A stretch of DNA of 64,000 nt from Benincasa hispida (taxonomy: Eukaryota > Streptophyta > Magnoliopsida > Cucurbitales > Cucurbitaceae): positions 48,734,043 through 48,798,042 of the forward strand of contig NC_052358.1 in the NCBI RefSeq assembly GCF_009727055.1, read 5' to 3'. Every line of letters starts with the position of its first letter. Position 1 is the first letter of the stretch. Under the pieces are notes generated by a model, which was given only the letters and a program-made list of their open reading frames with translations, had not been told where the DNA came from and did no database searches. Below, piece after piece: positions 1-9,790 of this stretch. The position numbers were made by a program, and so were the translations under genes.

Positions 1-256
1 CCACCGTCGATCGTACCTCCCTCCGTTCGCCGCTACGCGTCTGTTCTCTTGAGCATTTTGAAGCCGCGTCGTCGGACCTTTGTTCCAACTATTTTGTCGC
101 TGGCGTTTTCGTTCAGCCCTAGCCCGCAGTCAGACGCGAAGCTAGTTGTCCATCGCCGCCTTTGCGCGAGTCGTCTGCTCAAACCGTCGGCTGCCTCACA
201 GTCGTCCGTCGCTACCTCTATGTGAGCTGCCGACCCAAAGCCGCCTTCGAGTCCAT
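1..256. other. GC-rich flank, possibly the left part of a gypsy-type LTR
   Basis: This stretch is clearly richer in G and C than what follows and is full of cgtcg, gccgc and gtcgtc words. No long open frame or known domain is visible. It ends exactly where the Athila-type LTR begins (TGATAAC at 257). The sequence past the far end of that element (9791-11186) is another gypsy-type LTR, so this block may be the other half of an LTR that the Athila element landed in. That link is inference; no target duplication can be checked because the element's 3' LTR is truncated. Confidence 0.3.
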
Positions 257-2100
257 TGATAACTCATAGAAATACAAGTTGTTTATGCTTTTTTATTTAG
301 ATATTGCGGTAAAAAGAAAGGGAAGTTGCATCGATAGTATAAGAATTGGTTAAGAAATACGAAAATTATGAAATGTCGTAAACGCACCCACTAACACCAT
401 TGCGATGGCGAAATAGAGTGTTTTAGTTTCTGTTTTGCAGGAAATAGATCACCACATGCGTTAATGGCTCGAAGGCAAAATGTACAACGCATCTACATCG
501 CATGCGCCCATCAATCAAGAACGAAGAGATGATCAATACAATGACGACGCATGCGACAATCGATCAAGAGCTTTAACGATCAACGCATTTCAACCGCATG
601 CGGTAATAAAAAGCAACACCGCATACGGCGATAGATCGAAGATGTGAAGAGCAACGCATTCGCGAACGATTCTGACAAGTGTACAACTTTTGTTGTGCAA
701 TTCTGACGGATTGACCGTGGAACAAAAAGGAATTTTTCATTACGCCATTGTAGGAATTACCATAATTAGACAATGGGGACCACAATTTCAAAGAGCCAAG
801 GTCTTGCCTATAAATAGCTTCCTCAAATTTGCTGAAAAATGGACTAATACTGATACGAATAGAGATACATATACTGATATTGAAGGGGGGGAGAGAGAGG
901 CTGGTCTAAAGAGATTTACAGAGTAAATCTGAGAGAACTACGAGACAAGGCTGAAAGGTGAGTCTCCGAGCAAAGAATTCTTCCGATTCCCGAAGTTGAA
1001 GCTTTGTGCAACTGGTCAATTCTACCGAGAAAGCAAGCCTGAGAGGGAAGCTTTCCTCTCCACCACATCCATACGCCGGCAAGCACAAGTCTCCGATCAG
1101 GATCTGTGTCAAGACGTTGACACTCTTTCCGTATTTGTTTCTATTCTCTAATTCATCTCTCATTCACAAACATGTATCAAACGCTTAATTTTAGAATTAA
1201 ATGTTATCATCGTCATCGTTATCATCTGTCTCTTTCCATACATTTATCATCCATTTTCTCCGTGATGTGTTCTTAATCCCCGAGGTAAATAGCGAGAATT
1301 AAGCAAATGAGTTAATCTATGTCAAGGAATCAATTAAGTTTAGCTAAAGCATGCTCGACGACATCTTCACCTGTGAGAGCAGAAGTGAAGATGTTATTCC
1401 ACCTATCGAGAGATGGTTGGAAGAATGTGTTAACTAAAGCGATAAGTATTTCCAGAGATGGAAACAATCTTGCATTCATCACGTTCATCTCTGTTTCACC
1501 ATAGATTTATGGGAACGCGGCCGATCACTGAAAGGTGTACGCCAAGGGAAAGCAGAACCTTAGTTGCGTCCTTAACACGATTGACGGACTTGCGATGTTT
1601 TTACTCTTTACGCTTTCTCTTTCTGCCTCATTCATAAGACTTTCCATTGCATCCATAGATTATTTTGTACAACTTCACAACCAGTCCTTGACCCCTGTAT
1701 CATGTATCATGTATCATAGTAGTTTAGGAATTTACTTTATCAACTCATTTTACTTTATCAACGCATTTTTACTTTTAGTGCTATTTATATTTCTGTACAA
1801 ACTAAAATTCTTTATTCATTATTACAACCGGTCGCATGTATCACATAAGTATCGCATTTGATGACAACAATCTCCATGTTCGACCTCGGATCACTCTGAG
1901 AAACTTGCGTTGGAATTATACTTGGTTTCAGCGCAAGGAAACTTGTGACACGCACTACTTCATCGCATACTACAAGCATATCACTATCAACGTATACACT
2001 TAGAATGTAGTGTCGCATAAAATGTCTTTATCGCAAATCACGTGAGCACATATAGAGCATCATTCATTCATTCATCAGCGCAATAGATAAAGATAACATT
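257..2100 (+). repeat. 5' LTR of the Athila-type element (right end approximate)
   Basis: The left end is set by the match of TGATAACTCATAG to the 3' copy at 9609. The right end cannot be read because the 3' copy is truncated; the first primer-site-like word lies near 2113, so the LTR ends shortly before. The LTR is rich in ATGCG and CGCATGCG words, a signature shared with the LTRs at 13805-15481 and 17883-20018. A TATAAATAG promoter box lies at 809-817. Short open frames inside show no resemblance to a protein and are not called. Confidence 0.75.
809..817 (+). promoter_or_regulatory. TATA box in the 5' LTR
   Basis: TATAAATAG lies about 550 bp into the LTR. The other two Athila-type LTRs here have the same kind of box (14966-14974 and 19415-19423, both on the minus strand), so this is probably the family's start site for genomic RNA. 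The transcript start would lie about 30 bp downstream. Confidence 0.55.
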
Positions 2101-2109
2101 CCATTTTTA

Positions 2110-2345
2110 CAGTCAACAAGTTTATGGCAACATGAGCTTGTATTATATTCATCCATCAGTAGTGTGTATAAACGCTACAAAGCACAACATAGCATAACAC
2201 TCCATTTGTACCCTTACAAGTTTATGGCGCCGTTGCTGGGGACATGAGCTTTTATGATTCATATTCACATTGTCCATATGCTTAAAGACTAATTTTCACC
2301 GTTACAAGTTTATAGCGCTGTTGCCGAAGATTGGTAACGGTTAGT
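2110..2345 (+). repeat. Primer binding site region, triplicated
   Basis: Three related copies of an acaagtttat-(t/a)ggc(g) block lie about 90-110 bp apart, near 2113, 2215 and 2303. The middle copy holds the best primer binding site, TGGCGCCGTTGCTGGGGAC at 2225-2243, of the type complementary to the 3' end of plant tRNA-Asp. The third (tagcgctgttgccgaaga) is a decayed version and the first keeps only tttatggca. The atgagctt(g/t)tat tail is also shared by copies one and two. Confidence 0.65.
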
Positions 2346-2611
2346 GTTGAATACTTTTGTGATATTTTGTAGGACAGATCTCTGTTGTACTGTTTGTTTA
2401 TCCCGAAGAGCAGGCTGACGGTTTATGAGTATTGGAATTGCTCAAAAAATTCTAAGCTGACCCAGAGATCAAGTGTATTTTTCACGCCAGAGCACATCAT
2501 AACCAAATTAGGTGAAGAAGAAACATGGCAAATAATAATGAGAGGCCCGATGGGAATTAAGGGGTAAATTGGCTAGCGTAAGACCCTACTTTTCTTGCTG
2601 CCGACCGCAAC

Positions 2612-3790
2612 ATCCCTATTAGGAACTATGCGGCACCGAATCTTTATAACTTCTCGCCCGAAATTTCAAGACCCACGGTTGCGAAGAATGCAAGGTTTGA
2701 AATAAGGTCGGTCATGCTCCAAATGATCCAAAATGCGGGACAATTTGGACGTCTACAAGGAGAAGACCTGCATGCTCATTTGACCAGCTTCGAAGAAATG
2801 TGCAACACATTCTCCATACCTGGTGTGACTCCTGAAGGAATTAATTGTATCTCTTCCCGTATACACTGCGGGATAAGACAAGGAGGTAGGCTTAGTCACT
2901 AGAGCCAAATGAAATCAACGCATGGGACCAGTTGGTCGAGAGGTTTATGAATAAATTCTTCCCTTCAGCCGTCAATGCAAGAAGACAGAGGGATGTGTTG
3001 AATTTCGAACAGAGGGGATATGAAACTTTGAGCACCGCCTGGGTGCGATTCAAACAATTAGGGAAGAACTGTCCGCACATCGAGATTCCCGATTGCGTTC
3101 TGATGGAGACTTTTTATAACGGCTTGGATCGATCAACGCAAGCAGTTGCTGATGCCTTCGCGGCAGGAGGGTTAATGGACAAGACATATACGAAAGCAAA
3201 GATCATCTTAGATCGCATTTTGCAAAATAAAGATGAGTGGATAGATAACGAGTATGAGGAAAGAGGCTCGGAACAAAGAATAGCAAAAAGCGCCATTATA
3301 CCAGCTGATCCAATGAACACCCTGGCTATCCAGATGGCCATAGTAACCTCGCTCCTTCAGACCATGGCTATTCAGCAAGGACATCTCTCTCAAAATTCAG
3401 GCAAGCCAATGCGCTGACGCAAGTGGCCGCAATAAATTGCGTTAAATGCCGAGAGGGGCACTCAGTGGAAGTCTGCTCGTTGAATCAACAATCCGTATAC
3501 TCTATTCACAATGAATCATTCGGCAACACCTACAACCCTTGTTGGCGGAATCACCCAACTTTCAGTTGGGGAGGGAATCACAACCAGGGGGCCAAAGTAA
3601 TCATCAGAGCAGTCATCCTAGGAATCGAGGTAATCCTCCGATTTTCAATAATTAGAATCACAACCAAGATAATTTTCAAAGTATACAACCATACGACTAT
3701 CCGTCCTCTTCTGACACCTCTTATAGTACCTGTCTTTGGAAACATTATTGAAACAATATATTGAGAAGAACGAGGCAATCAAGAAATCGC
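2612..3790 (+). pseudogene. Athila-type gag (capsid and zinc knuckle), frameshifted
   Basis: Gag would form the particle around the element's RNA. The capsid part reads in one frame to about 2902 (FEIRSVMLQMIQ, GEDLHAHLTSF), then in another from 2932 to 3417 (KFFPSAVNARRQ, TAWVRFKQL, METFYNGL). The nucleocapsid knuckle lies in a third frame at 3423-3764 as CVKCREGHSVEVC, with three rather than the usual four residues between the second Cys and the His. At least three frame changes make this non-coding. The second Athila element at 11954-13700 has a related gag, which supports the assignment. Confidence 0.85.
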
Positions 3791-3834
3791 AAGCTTCCTC
3801 CCTTAGAAATTTGGAGGTACAGATCGAATAGCTT

Positions 3835-4224
3835 ATGATCGAACTTAAGAATAGAGTGCCTGGTACATTGCCCAGCAGCTCGGGAACACTGGGACCACGA
3901 GGTAAAGAACAATGTCAAGCAGTGACATTGAGAAGTGGCAAGACAACGGTCCCCGTGCCACCAATATCGGATTCAGTGAAAAGGCCAGTAGACTCAATCA
4001 TCAATNGAAGTGGCAAGACAACGGTCCCCGTGCCACCAATATCGGATTCAGTGAAAAGGCCAGTAGACTCAATCATCAATGATGACCACGCAACCGCAAA
4101 CAACAGAACTACCAGTTCGGAAGACAATACCTCTACAAAGAATGAATCTCAGCAAGACTCAAATTCAAAGTCACCGCAACCTCTAACTCCTAAAACACAA
4201 CAAGAAAAGGACCTCAATGAATAG
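3835..4224 (+). pseudogene. Gag-protease linker of the Athila element, with an N-flanked duplication
   Basis: This 129-residue open stretch is hydrophilic and rich in Thr, Ser, Asn and Pro, as expected of the variable linker between gag and protease in this group. It starts QxxGK-like (EQCQAVTLRSGKTT), a phrase also present in the second element (EQCLAVSLQSGKTT near 12230 on the minus strand). A 74-bp segment (3932-4005) is repeated exactly at 4007-4080 with a single N between, which looks like assembly rather than biology. Because 75 bases were added the frame is kept. It ends at an in-frame TAG at 4222. Confidence 0.7.
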
Positions 4225-4848
4225 CCAATTGAACAGGAAGTACGGCAGGATCCTCCACCTTTCCCATCCAGGCTAAGAAAGAAAGATGACAGCAAACAAT
4301 TCAAGAGGTTCCTGGATGTTCTCCGACAATTACATATCAATATTCCCTTAATAGAAGTGTTGGAACAAATGTCGAGCTATGTGAAATTCCTCAAGGACAT
4401 ACTTGTCAACAAGAGAAAGATTGGGGAGAATGAAACGGTCGCATTAACATATGAGTGTAGTGCTCTCTTTCAGAACAACATCCCCACTAAAATGAAAGAT
4501 CCAGGGAGTTTCAGATTGCCATTCTCAATAGGGGAAAAGAAGTCGGAAATGCGCTATGTGACTATAAACCTGATGCCCTTGTCAATCTTCAAAAAGTTAA
4601 ATAGCGGCAATGCAAGACCCACCACAGTTACATTGCAGTTGGCCGATAGATCAATAACACATCTAGAGGGCAAAAAAGAGGATGTACTTGTGCAAGTGGA
4701 TAAGTTCATTTTCCCTGCTGACTTCATCATATTGGATTATGAAGCTGACATTGAGGTGTCTATCATCTTGGGTCGCCCATTTCTTGCAACAGGGCGAGCA
4801 CTGATCGATGTACAGAAAGGAGAACTTACCATAACGGTCGACGATTAA
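4225..4848 (+). pseudogene. Aspartic protease region of the Athila polyprotein
   Basis: The frame continues directly from the linker with no shift. It has the Athila-type pre-protease phrase (PPFPSRLRKK, LHINIPLIEVLEQMSSYVKFLKD) and the protease core (INLMPLSIFKKLN, then VDKFIFPADFIILDYEAD and IILGRPFLATGRALIDV). The catalytic D-[LS]-G-A motif expected just before INLMP is missing; EMRYVT stands in its place. The frame ends at a TAA (4846-4848) and resumes in the same frame. The domain is recognisable but could not be catalytic as read. Confidence 0.8.
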
Positions 4849-6630
4849 CAAGTTAAGTTCAACGTTCTCAATACGTTGAAATACCTGGTGATATGGAAAA
4901 TTGTCAATATGTTGGAGAATTGCAGGAAGAATATTGGCACGAGTCTCAATAATCGGAGGAAGAGGACTTTGGGATTGGCACAATGTGAGAGGAAAAATTG
5001 CGCCGCAATACAAACTGAGTCAGATTTTGAAACAATCAAGTTATCTGAATGAACAACGCAATGTATTAAGCCATCTTTAGAAGAACCACCCATGTTAGAG
5101 TTGAAGGCGTTACCAGTGCACCTCAAATATGTTTATTTAGGAGGCAATAACACTTTACCAGTTATAATCTTTGCCCCACTGAGTAAAGAAAAGGAGGAAG
5201 CACTTATTCAAATCCTTAAGAACAACGCAAAAGCCTTGGGATAGACCTTAGTGGACATTCGAGGGATCAGTCCTTCATATTGCATGCATAAGATTTGTCT
5301 TGAAGAAGGAAGAACAGGATCTATAGAGAGGTAGTGCCGTTTGAACCCTGCCATAAGGGAGGTTGTGAAGAAAGAGATAGTGAAATGGCTTGATGTAGGC
5401 GTCATTTACCTCATATCTGATAGCAGCTGGGTAAGCCCAGTGCAATATGTTCCAAAGAAAGGAGGTATGATAGTCGTCACCAACCGTAAAAATGAGTTAA
5501 TTCCTACAAGGACAACCACGGGGTGGAGAATATGTATGGATTACCGCAAGTTAAATCTGGCCATAAAAAAGGACCACTTTCCACTACCGTTTATTGATTA
5601 AATGTTAGATCGGCTTGCGAGGAATGAATTCTTTTGCTTTCTTGACAGCTATTCAGGGTATAACTAAATTACGATTGCGCCGGAAGATCAATATAAAACA
5701 ACATTCAAGTGCCCATTCGGCACATTTGCATTTTGTCGCATGCCATTTGGACTCTGTAATACACTAGGTACCTTCCAAAGGTGTATGATGGCCATATTTT
5801 CAGATTTCTTGGAGGAGTCAGTCGAGATGTTTATGGATGACTTTTCAGTTTTTGGCAACACCTATGACTCCTGTTTATCAAATCTGGAAAAAGTCTTGAA
5901 TAGATGCGTTGAAACAAATCTTGTTTTGACTTGGGAGAAATGCCATTTTATGGTTGAAGAAGGAATCGTGCGAGGTCACAAGATATCAAAGGCAGGATTG
6001 GAAGTTGATCAAGCAAAAATTGATGCAATATCCAAGTTACCACCACCAGTCAATGTGAAAACACTTAGGAGTTTTCTGGGACATGTGGGGTTCTATCGAA
6101 GATTCATCTGCAAATTTTCTCAGATCGTAAGACCCCTAAGCGCGCTCCTCGAGATTGATCACGAATATGATTTAAATGACGCATGCGCTGAAGCATTCCA
6201 CACGCTAAAAAATGCGCTCATCACCGCACCTATTCTGATTATGCCAGATTGGACGCAACCGTTTGCGTTGATGTGTGATGCCAGTGGATATGCAGTGGGC
6301 GCAGTCTTGAGTTAGCCCAAAGACAAGATTTTGGATCCTATATATTATGCCAGCAAGACGTTGAATGATTCACAGGAAAATTATACAACCACAGCAAAAG
6401 AAATGCTCGTAGTGGTGTTTGTGCTGGAGAAATTTCGACAGTACTTAATTGGATCAAATGTAGTGGTGTATACTGATCATTCTGCGATCAAATACCTTAT
6501 GACGAAGAAGGATGCGAAACCAAGATTGATAAGGTGGGTACTATTCCTGCAAGAATTTGACCTAGAGATTAAAGATTGGAAGTGCACTGAGAACCAAGTC
6601 GCAGATCATTTATCACGGTTAAAAAATTGC
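4849..6630 (+). pseudogene. Reverse transcriptase and RNase H of the Athila polyprotein
   Basis: These domains would copy the element's RNA into DNA and remove the template strand. In frame 1 one reads GISPSYCMHKI, NPAIREVVKKEIVKWLD, DSSWVSPVQYVPKKGG and WRICMDYRKLN, then the catalytic FMDDFSVFG near 5830. RNase H follows ([43 protein letters not shown]) with its acidic residues. Stops lie at 5050 (TGA), 5242 (TAG), 5332 (TAG), 5599 (TAA), 5665 (TAA) and 6313 (TAG). No frameshift separates them, and each is one C-to-T or G-to-A change from Gln, Arg or Trp. Confidence 0.92.
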
Positions 6631-7959
6631 GAGGTTCAGAAGAAAGAGAAAGAAATTGAAGAAAGGTTCCCTGACGAGCAACTTATATCGGTATACGTTA
6701 ATGTTCCATGGTATGCGGACATTGTAAACTTCATAGTTTGCGGCCAAGTACCAGAAGACTACTCATACCAGCAGAAGAAGAAGCTGAGACACGAAGTCAA
6801 ATTTTATTTCTGGGATGATCCCTTCTTTTATCGGCTTGGACTTGATCATATTTTGCATCGATGCGTTCCTGAGCATGAAACTAAACATATCTTGGAACTT
6901 TGTCATGAGTCCCCTTATGGAGGACATTTTGGGGGGCAGCGGACTGCCGCAAAAGTCCTTCAGAGTGGCTATTTTTGGCCAACACTATCTAAGGACGCCC
7001 ATGCCCATATTGTGCAATGCGACAGATGCCAGAGAATAGGGAACATGTCCAGAAGGGATGAAATGCCTCTGACTTCGATCTTGGAAATTGAATTGTTTGA
7101 TGTATGAGGAATCGACTTTATGGGCCCATTTTCACCTTCAGAAGGTCATCAATATATTCTGGTCACGGTTGATTATGTATCAAAGTGGGTTGAGGCCATC
7201 GCATGTGCTAATAACGATGCAGCCACGGTGGCGAAGTTTCTCAAGAAAAATATCTTCACATGATATGGAACGCCTCGTGCCTTAATCAGTGATGAAGGCT
7301 CACTTTTCGTCAACCGCATCATCACTAATCTGTCGACCAAATTTAATGTCAGCTATAAAGTTGCAACCGTATATCACCCACAAACCAATGGACAGGCAGA
7401 GATTTCTAACAGAGAGATCAAAACTATCTTGGAAAAGGTAGTCAGTACCTCTAGGAAGGATTGGTCACCCAAGCTTGACGAAGCATTATGGGCATACATG
7501 ACTGCCTTCAAAACTCCAATCGGCATGTCCCTATATGCTTTGGTCTTCAGAAAAGCTTGTCATCTGCCTCTCGAGTTGGAACACAAAGTAATGTGGGCAA
7601 GTAAAAAGCTAAACTTTGATCTATCAAGTGCGGGGGAAGTCCGAAAGTTGCAGTTGAATGAACTGGTCGAGTGGTGAATGAATGCCTACGAAAATGCCAA
7701 GCTTTATAAAGAGCGAACCAAGAAGTGGCATGACGACCGCATAAGCAAACAGACATTCTTCGAGGGTCAACAAGTACTTCTATTTAACGCGCGTTTCCGA
7801 TTGTTTCCAAGAAAGTTGAAGTCCCGCTGGTCTGGGCCATTCCGCATCAAGACTATCTTTCCCCATGGCACAGTAGAGCTAACAACTGAAGATGGAAGCA
7901 GCGCATTCAAAGTCAATGGTCAAAGAATTAAGCCCTACTATGGGGGCAATGTGGAATGA
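6631..7959 (+). pseudogene. Integrase of the Athila polyprotein
   Basis: Integrase would insert the DNA copy into a chromosome. The zinc-binding N-terminal part reads [15 protein letters not shown] and then CDRCQR. The DDE core follows with GIDFMGPFSP (first Asp), LISDEGSLF (second Asp) and [12 protein letters not shown] (Glu). The C-terminal part has KLKSRWSGPF and VNGQRIKPYYGG, the usual end for this group. Stops TGA at 7105, 7261 and 7675 are in the same frame as the RT, so decay is by point changes only. The final stop is just before 7960. Confidence 0.9.
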
Positions 7960-9595
7960 CGTATGGGGACCATCGACTTAGGCAAGCAGGATTGACCGCT
8001 TGCGGTGATGCTATTTCGGTAACTCTGAAAAACTTCTTTCAATCAACATCCCTACATTTATGTTTAAATGTTTTTTTTTTTACATCTTTCCTTTACTTTT
8101 TTTTGCATTGCGTTATTTACTGCTTTCTAAAATTAGCATTTACTGGTTTATGAATTTACTTGCAATTTAATTCAATTGCGTTATTTCCATGTCTTGTTTA
8201 ATTTACTTACTTTTCTGCATTAGTTGCATTGTTCTTAAGTCTCTGTGAATGACTCACTAAAAGAAAATGAACACCGCAAAGTCTTCATGACTTGCGTTGT
8301 TGATGAGAAATAAATCAAAAAAATAATAAAAAAAGTAAATAATAATAATAATAATAAACTTTAATAAACATCCGGTGTGCATTGCGATGATGGGTGCATC
8401 TTGCGCTGACAAGATACACTTTACGTCCATCTTACACAAATGCATTGCACTGAGGGGTGTGTTGTGTGCGTATGTATTCTGCGCCCGTCCTTAGCGAAAA
8501 CGCATTATGTCGAGGTAGTGTTGCGCCAGTAGAAATACCGTGCGCCCGTCCTCCAAAAATGCGCTGAGTTGAGGGGTGTGTTGCATTAATGCATGCGTTG
8601 TTGCCCGTCCTCTGCTAATATGCATTTGCGTTAATGGATGCATTGCGTTAATCTTTAACCTTGCGCCCATCCGAATAAAATACAAAGGATAAATTCATTT
8701 CATTATTTTTATGTATGGAAGCTATTCCTTGATTTTTTTGTACATGCTTAAATTTTGTGTTGCGATGATTGTAATTCCTTGTATACTTAGTTAATTTTAA
8801 TACAACTGAGTAACTATTCTTTCCATATGCATTTGACTAAGTGTTTTGTCTTTTCTGTCCAAAACAACAAAATGAGAACCTTACGCATCTCTAAATTTGG
8901 AGGTGAGAAGGTCTAAGCAGATGCGATCAAGTAGATGCGGTCATTATCAAGAAAATGCGTTCATTATAAAAAAAAAAATCATAAAAACTCCAATGTCAGC
9001 GCAAGGGAAAGTCCCAACCTGATAAGAGCTAAGTTGTGAAAGGAACCTGCTTGTAGTTGGATGTTCGCATGTCACCTATAGGAGCAAGTCAGAATGAAGG
9101 TAGGTTTCCAAGATCGACGTAATATGAAAAGAAAAAAAAAGAGAGAAAATAAGAATATAAGAGACAACTCTTCTGATTAGCAAAAGTAAAACTTAGTTGA
9201 AAATCAAGAGTTGAAGTTGAGATTGGAACACAACCGTAGTTGGATACTAGCATGACACCCGTGGGAGCAAGCCAAAACGAAGGATGTAACCATGATCAAC
9301 AGTCTCTAATAAAATGGCGCAAACCAGACCACCGCATAAAGATACACCTAGTTGTTTTTGCAAGAAGAGGTAAACATTCTTCTCCAAATAAGAAGAGAAT
9401 TTTTGGGTAGAGGTTTGTTGTATAAAAGAATAAAGTAAAGCATGTTGATGAATTGTTAAAGGATAGAAGGAAATTGCATGGTTAAGTAATGTTGTAGTGG
9501 TAGAGCATTCGCAGCAACCAATCGACGCAAAATTAGGATAGGAATTGAACGAAATTGCCTTAGTTGAAGATATGCTTGAGGACAAGCATATATCT
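7960..9595 (+). other. 3' non-coding region of the Athila element
   Basis: No coding potential is seen between the integrase stop and the polypurine tract. It holds a 61-bp tandem repeat (8370-8680), a short AAT run (8336-8356) and two similar segments near 9040-9090 and 9225-9290 that share a gttggat(g/a)-(t/c)(c/a)gcatg(t/a)cacc phrase. A polypurine-like aaatttggaggtgagaagg word at about 8893 is a second, internal version of the one before the 3' LTR. Long 3' non-coding regions of this kind are typical of Athila elements. Confidence 0.7.
8370..8680 (+). repeat. 61-bp tandem repeat in the Athila 3' region
   Basis: The word gcgcccgtcc or a close variant recurs at 8481, 8542, 8601 and 8663, so the period is 59-62 bp. 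A weaker first copy (acgtccatct) lies near 8425. Each unit also has a gaggggtgtgttg phrase and an aatgcg word. Copies are divergent. Confidence 0.7.
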
Positions 9596-9608
9596 AAATT
9601 TGGGGGTG
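9596..9608 (+). other. Polypurine tract
   Basis: AAATTTGGGGGTG sits immediately before the TGATAAC that opens the 3' LTR, the position where plus-strand DNA synthesis is primed. Confidence 0.8.
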
Positions 9609-9790
9609 TGATAACTTATAGAAATATAAGTTATTTATGCTGTTTTTTTTTAGAAATTGTGGCAAAAAGAAAAGAAAGTTGCGTCGATAGTATAAGAATT
9701 GGCCAAGAAATACGAAAATTATGAAATGTCGTAAACGCACCCACTAACACCATTGCGATGGCGAAATAGAGTGTTTTAGTCTCTGTTTTA
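9609..9790 (+). repeat. Truncated 3' LTR of the Athila element
   Basis: The first 182 bp match 257-438 with only scattered differences and a few indels. The match ends at ctctgtttt; the 5' LTR continues gcaggaaatag, whereas here aaagctaggcg follows. About nine tenths of this LTR is therefore missing, so no target duplication can be recovered. Confidence 0.85.

Larger units (their letters stand above)
257..9790 (+). mobile_element. Athila-type Ty3/gypsy LTR retrotransposon, decayed, 3' LTR truncated
   Basis: The element has, in order, a long 5' LTR starting TGATAAC, a primer binding site of the TGGCGCCGTTGC type (2225), gag, protease, reverse transcriptase, RNase H and integrase in one polyprotein, a long 3' non-coding stretch, a polypurine tract (aaatttgggggtg, 9596-9608) and a second TGATAAC at 9609. 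The first about 180 bp of the two LTRs are nearly identical (257-438 against 9609-9790), which fixes the outer limits. The tRNA-Asp-like binding site, the FMDDF motif and the gag style point to the Athila/Tat branch. It is dead: pol carries eleven stop codons and gag is frameshifted. After 9790 the 3' LTR stops and unrelated sequence begins. Confidence 0.9.
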
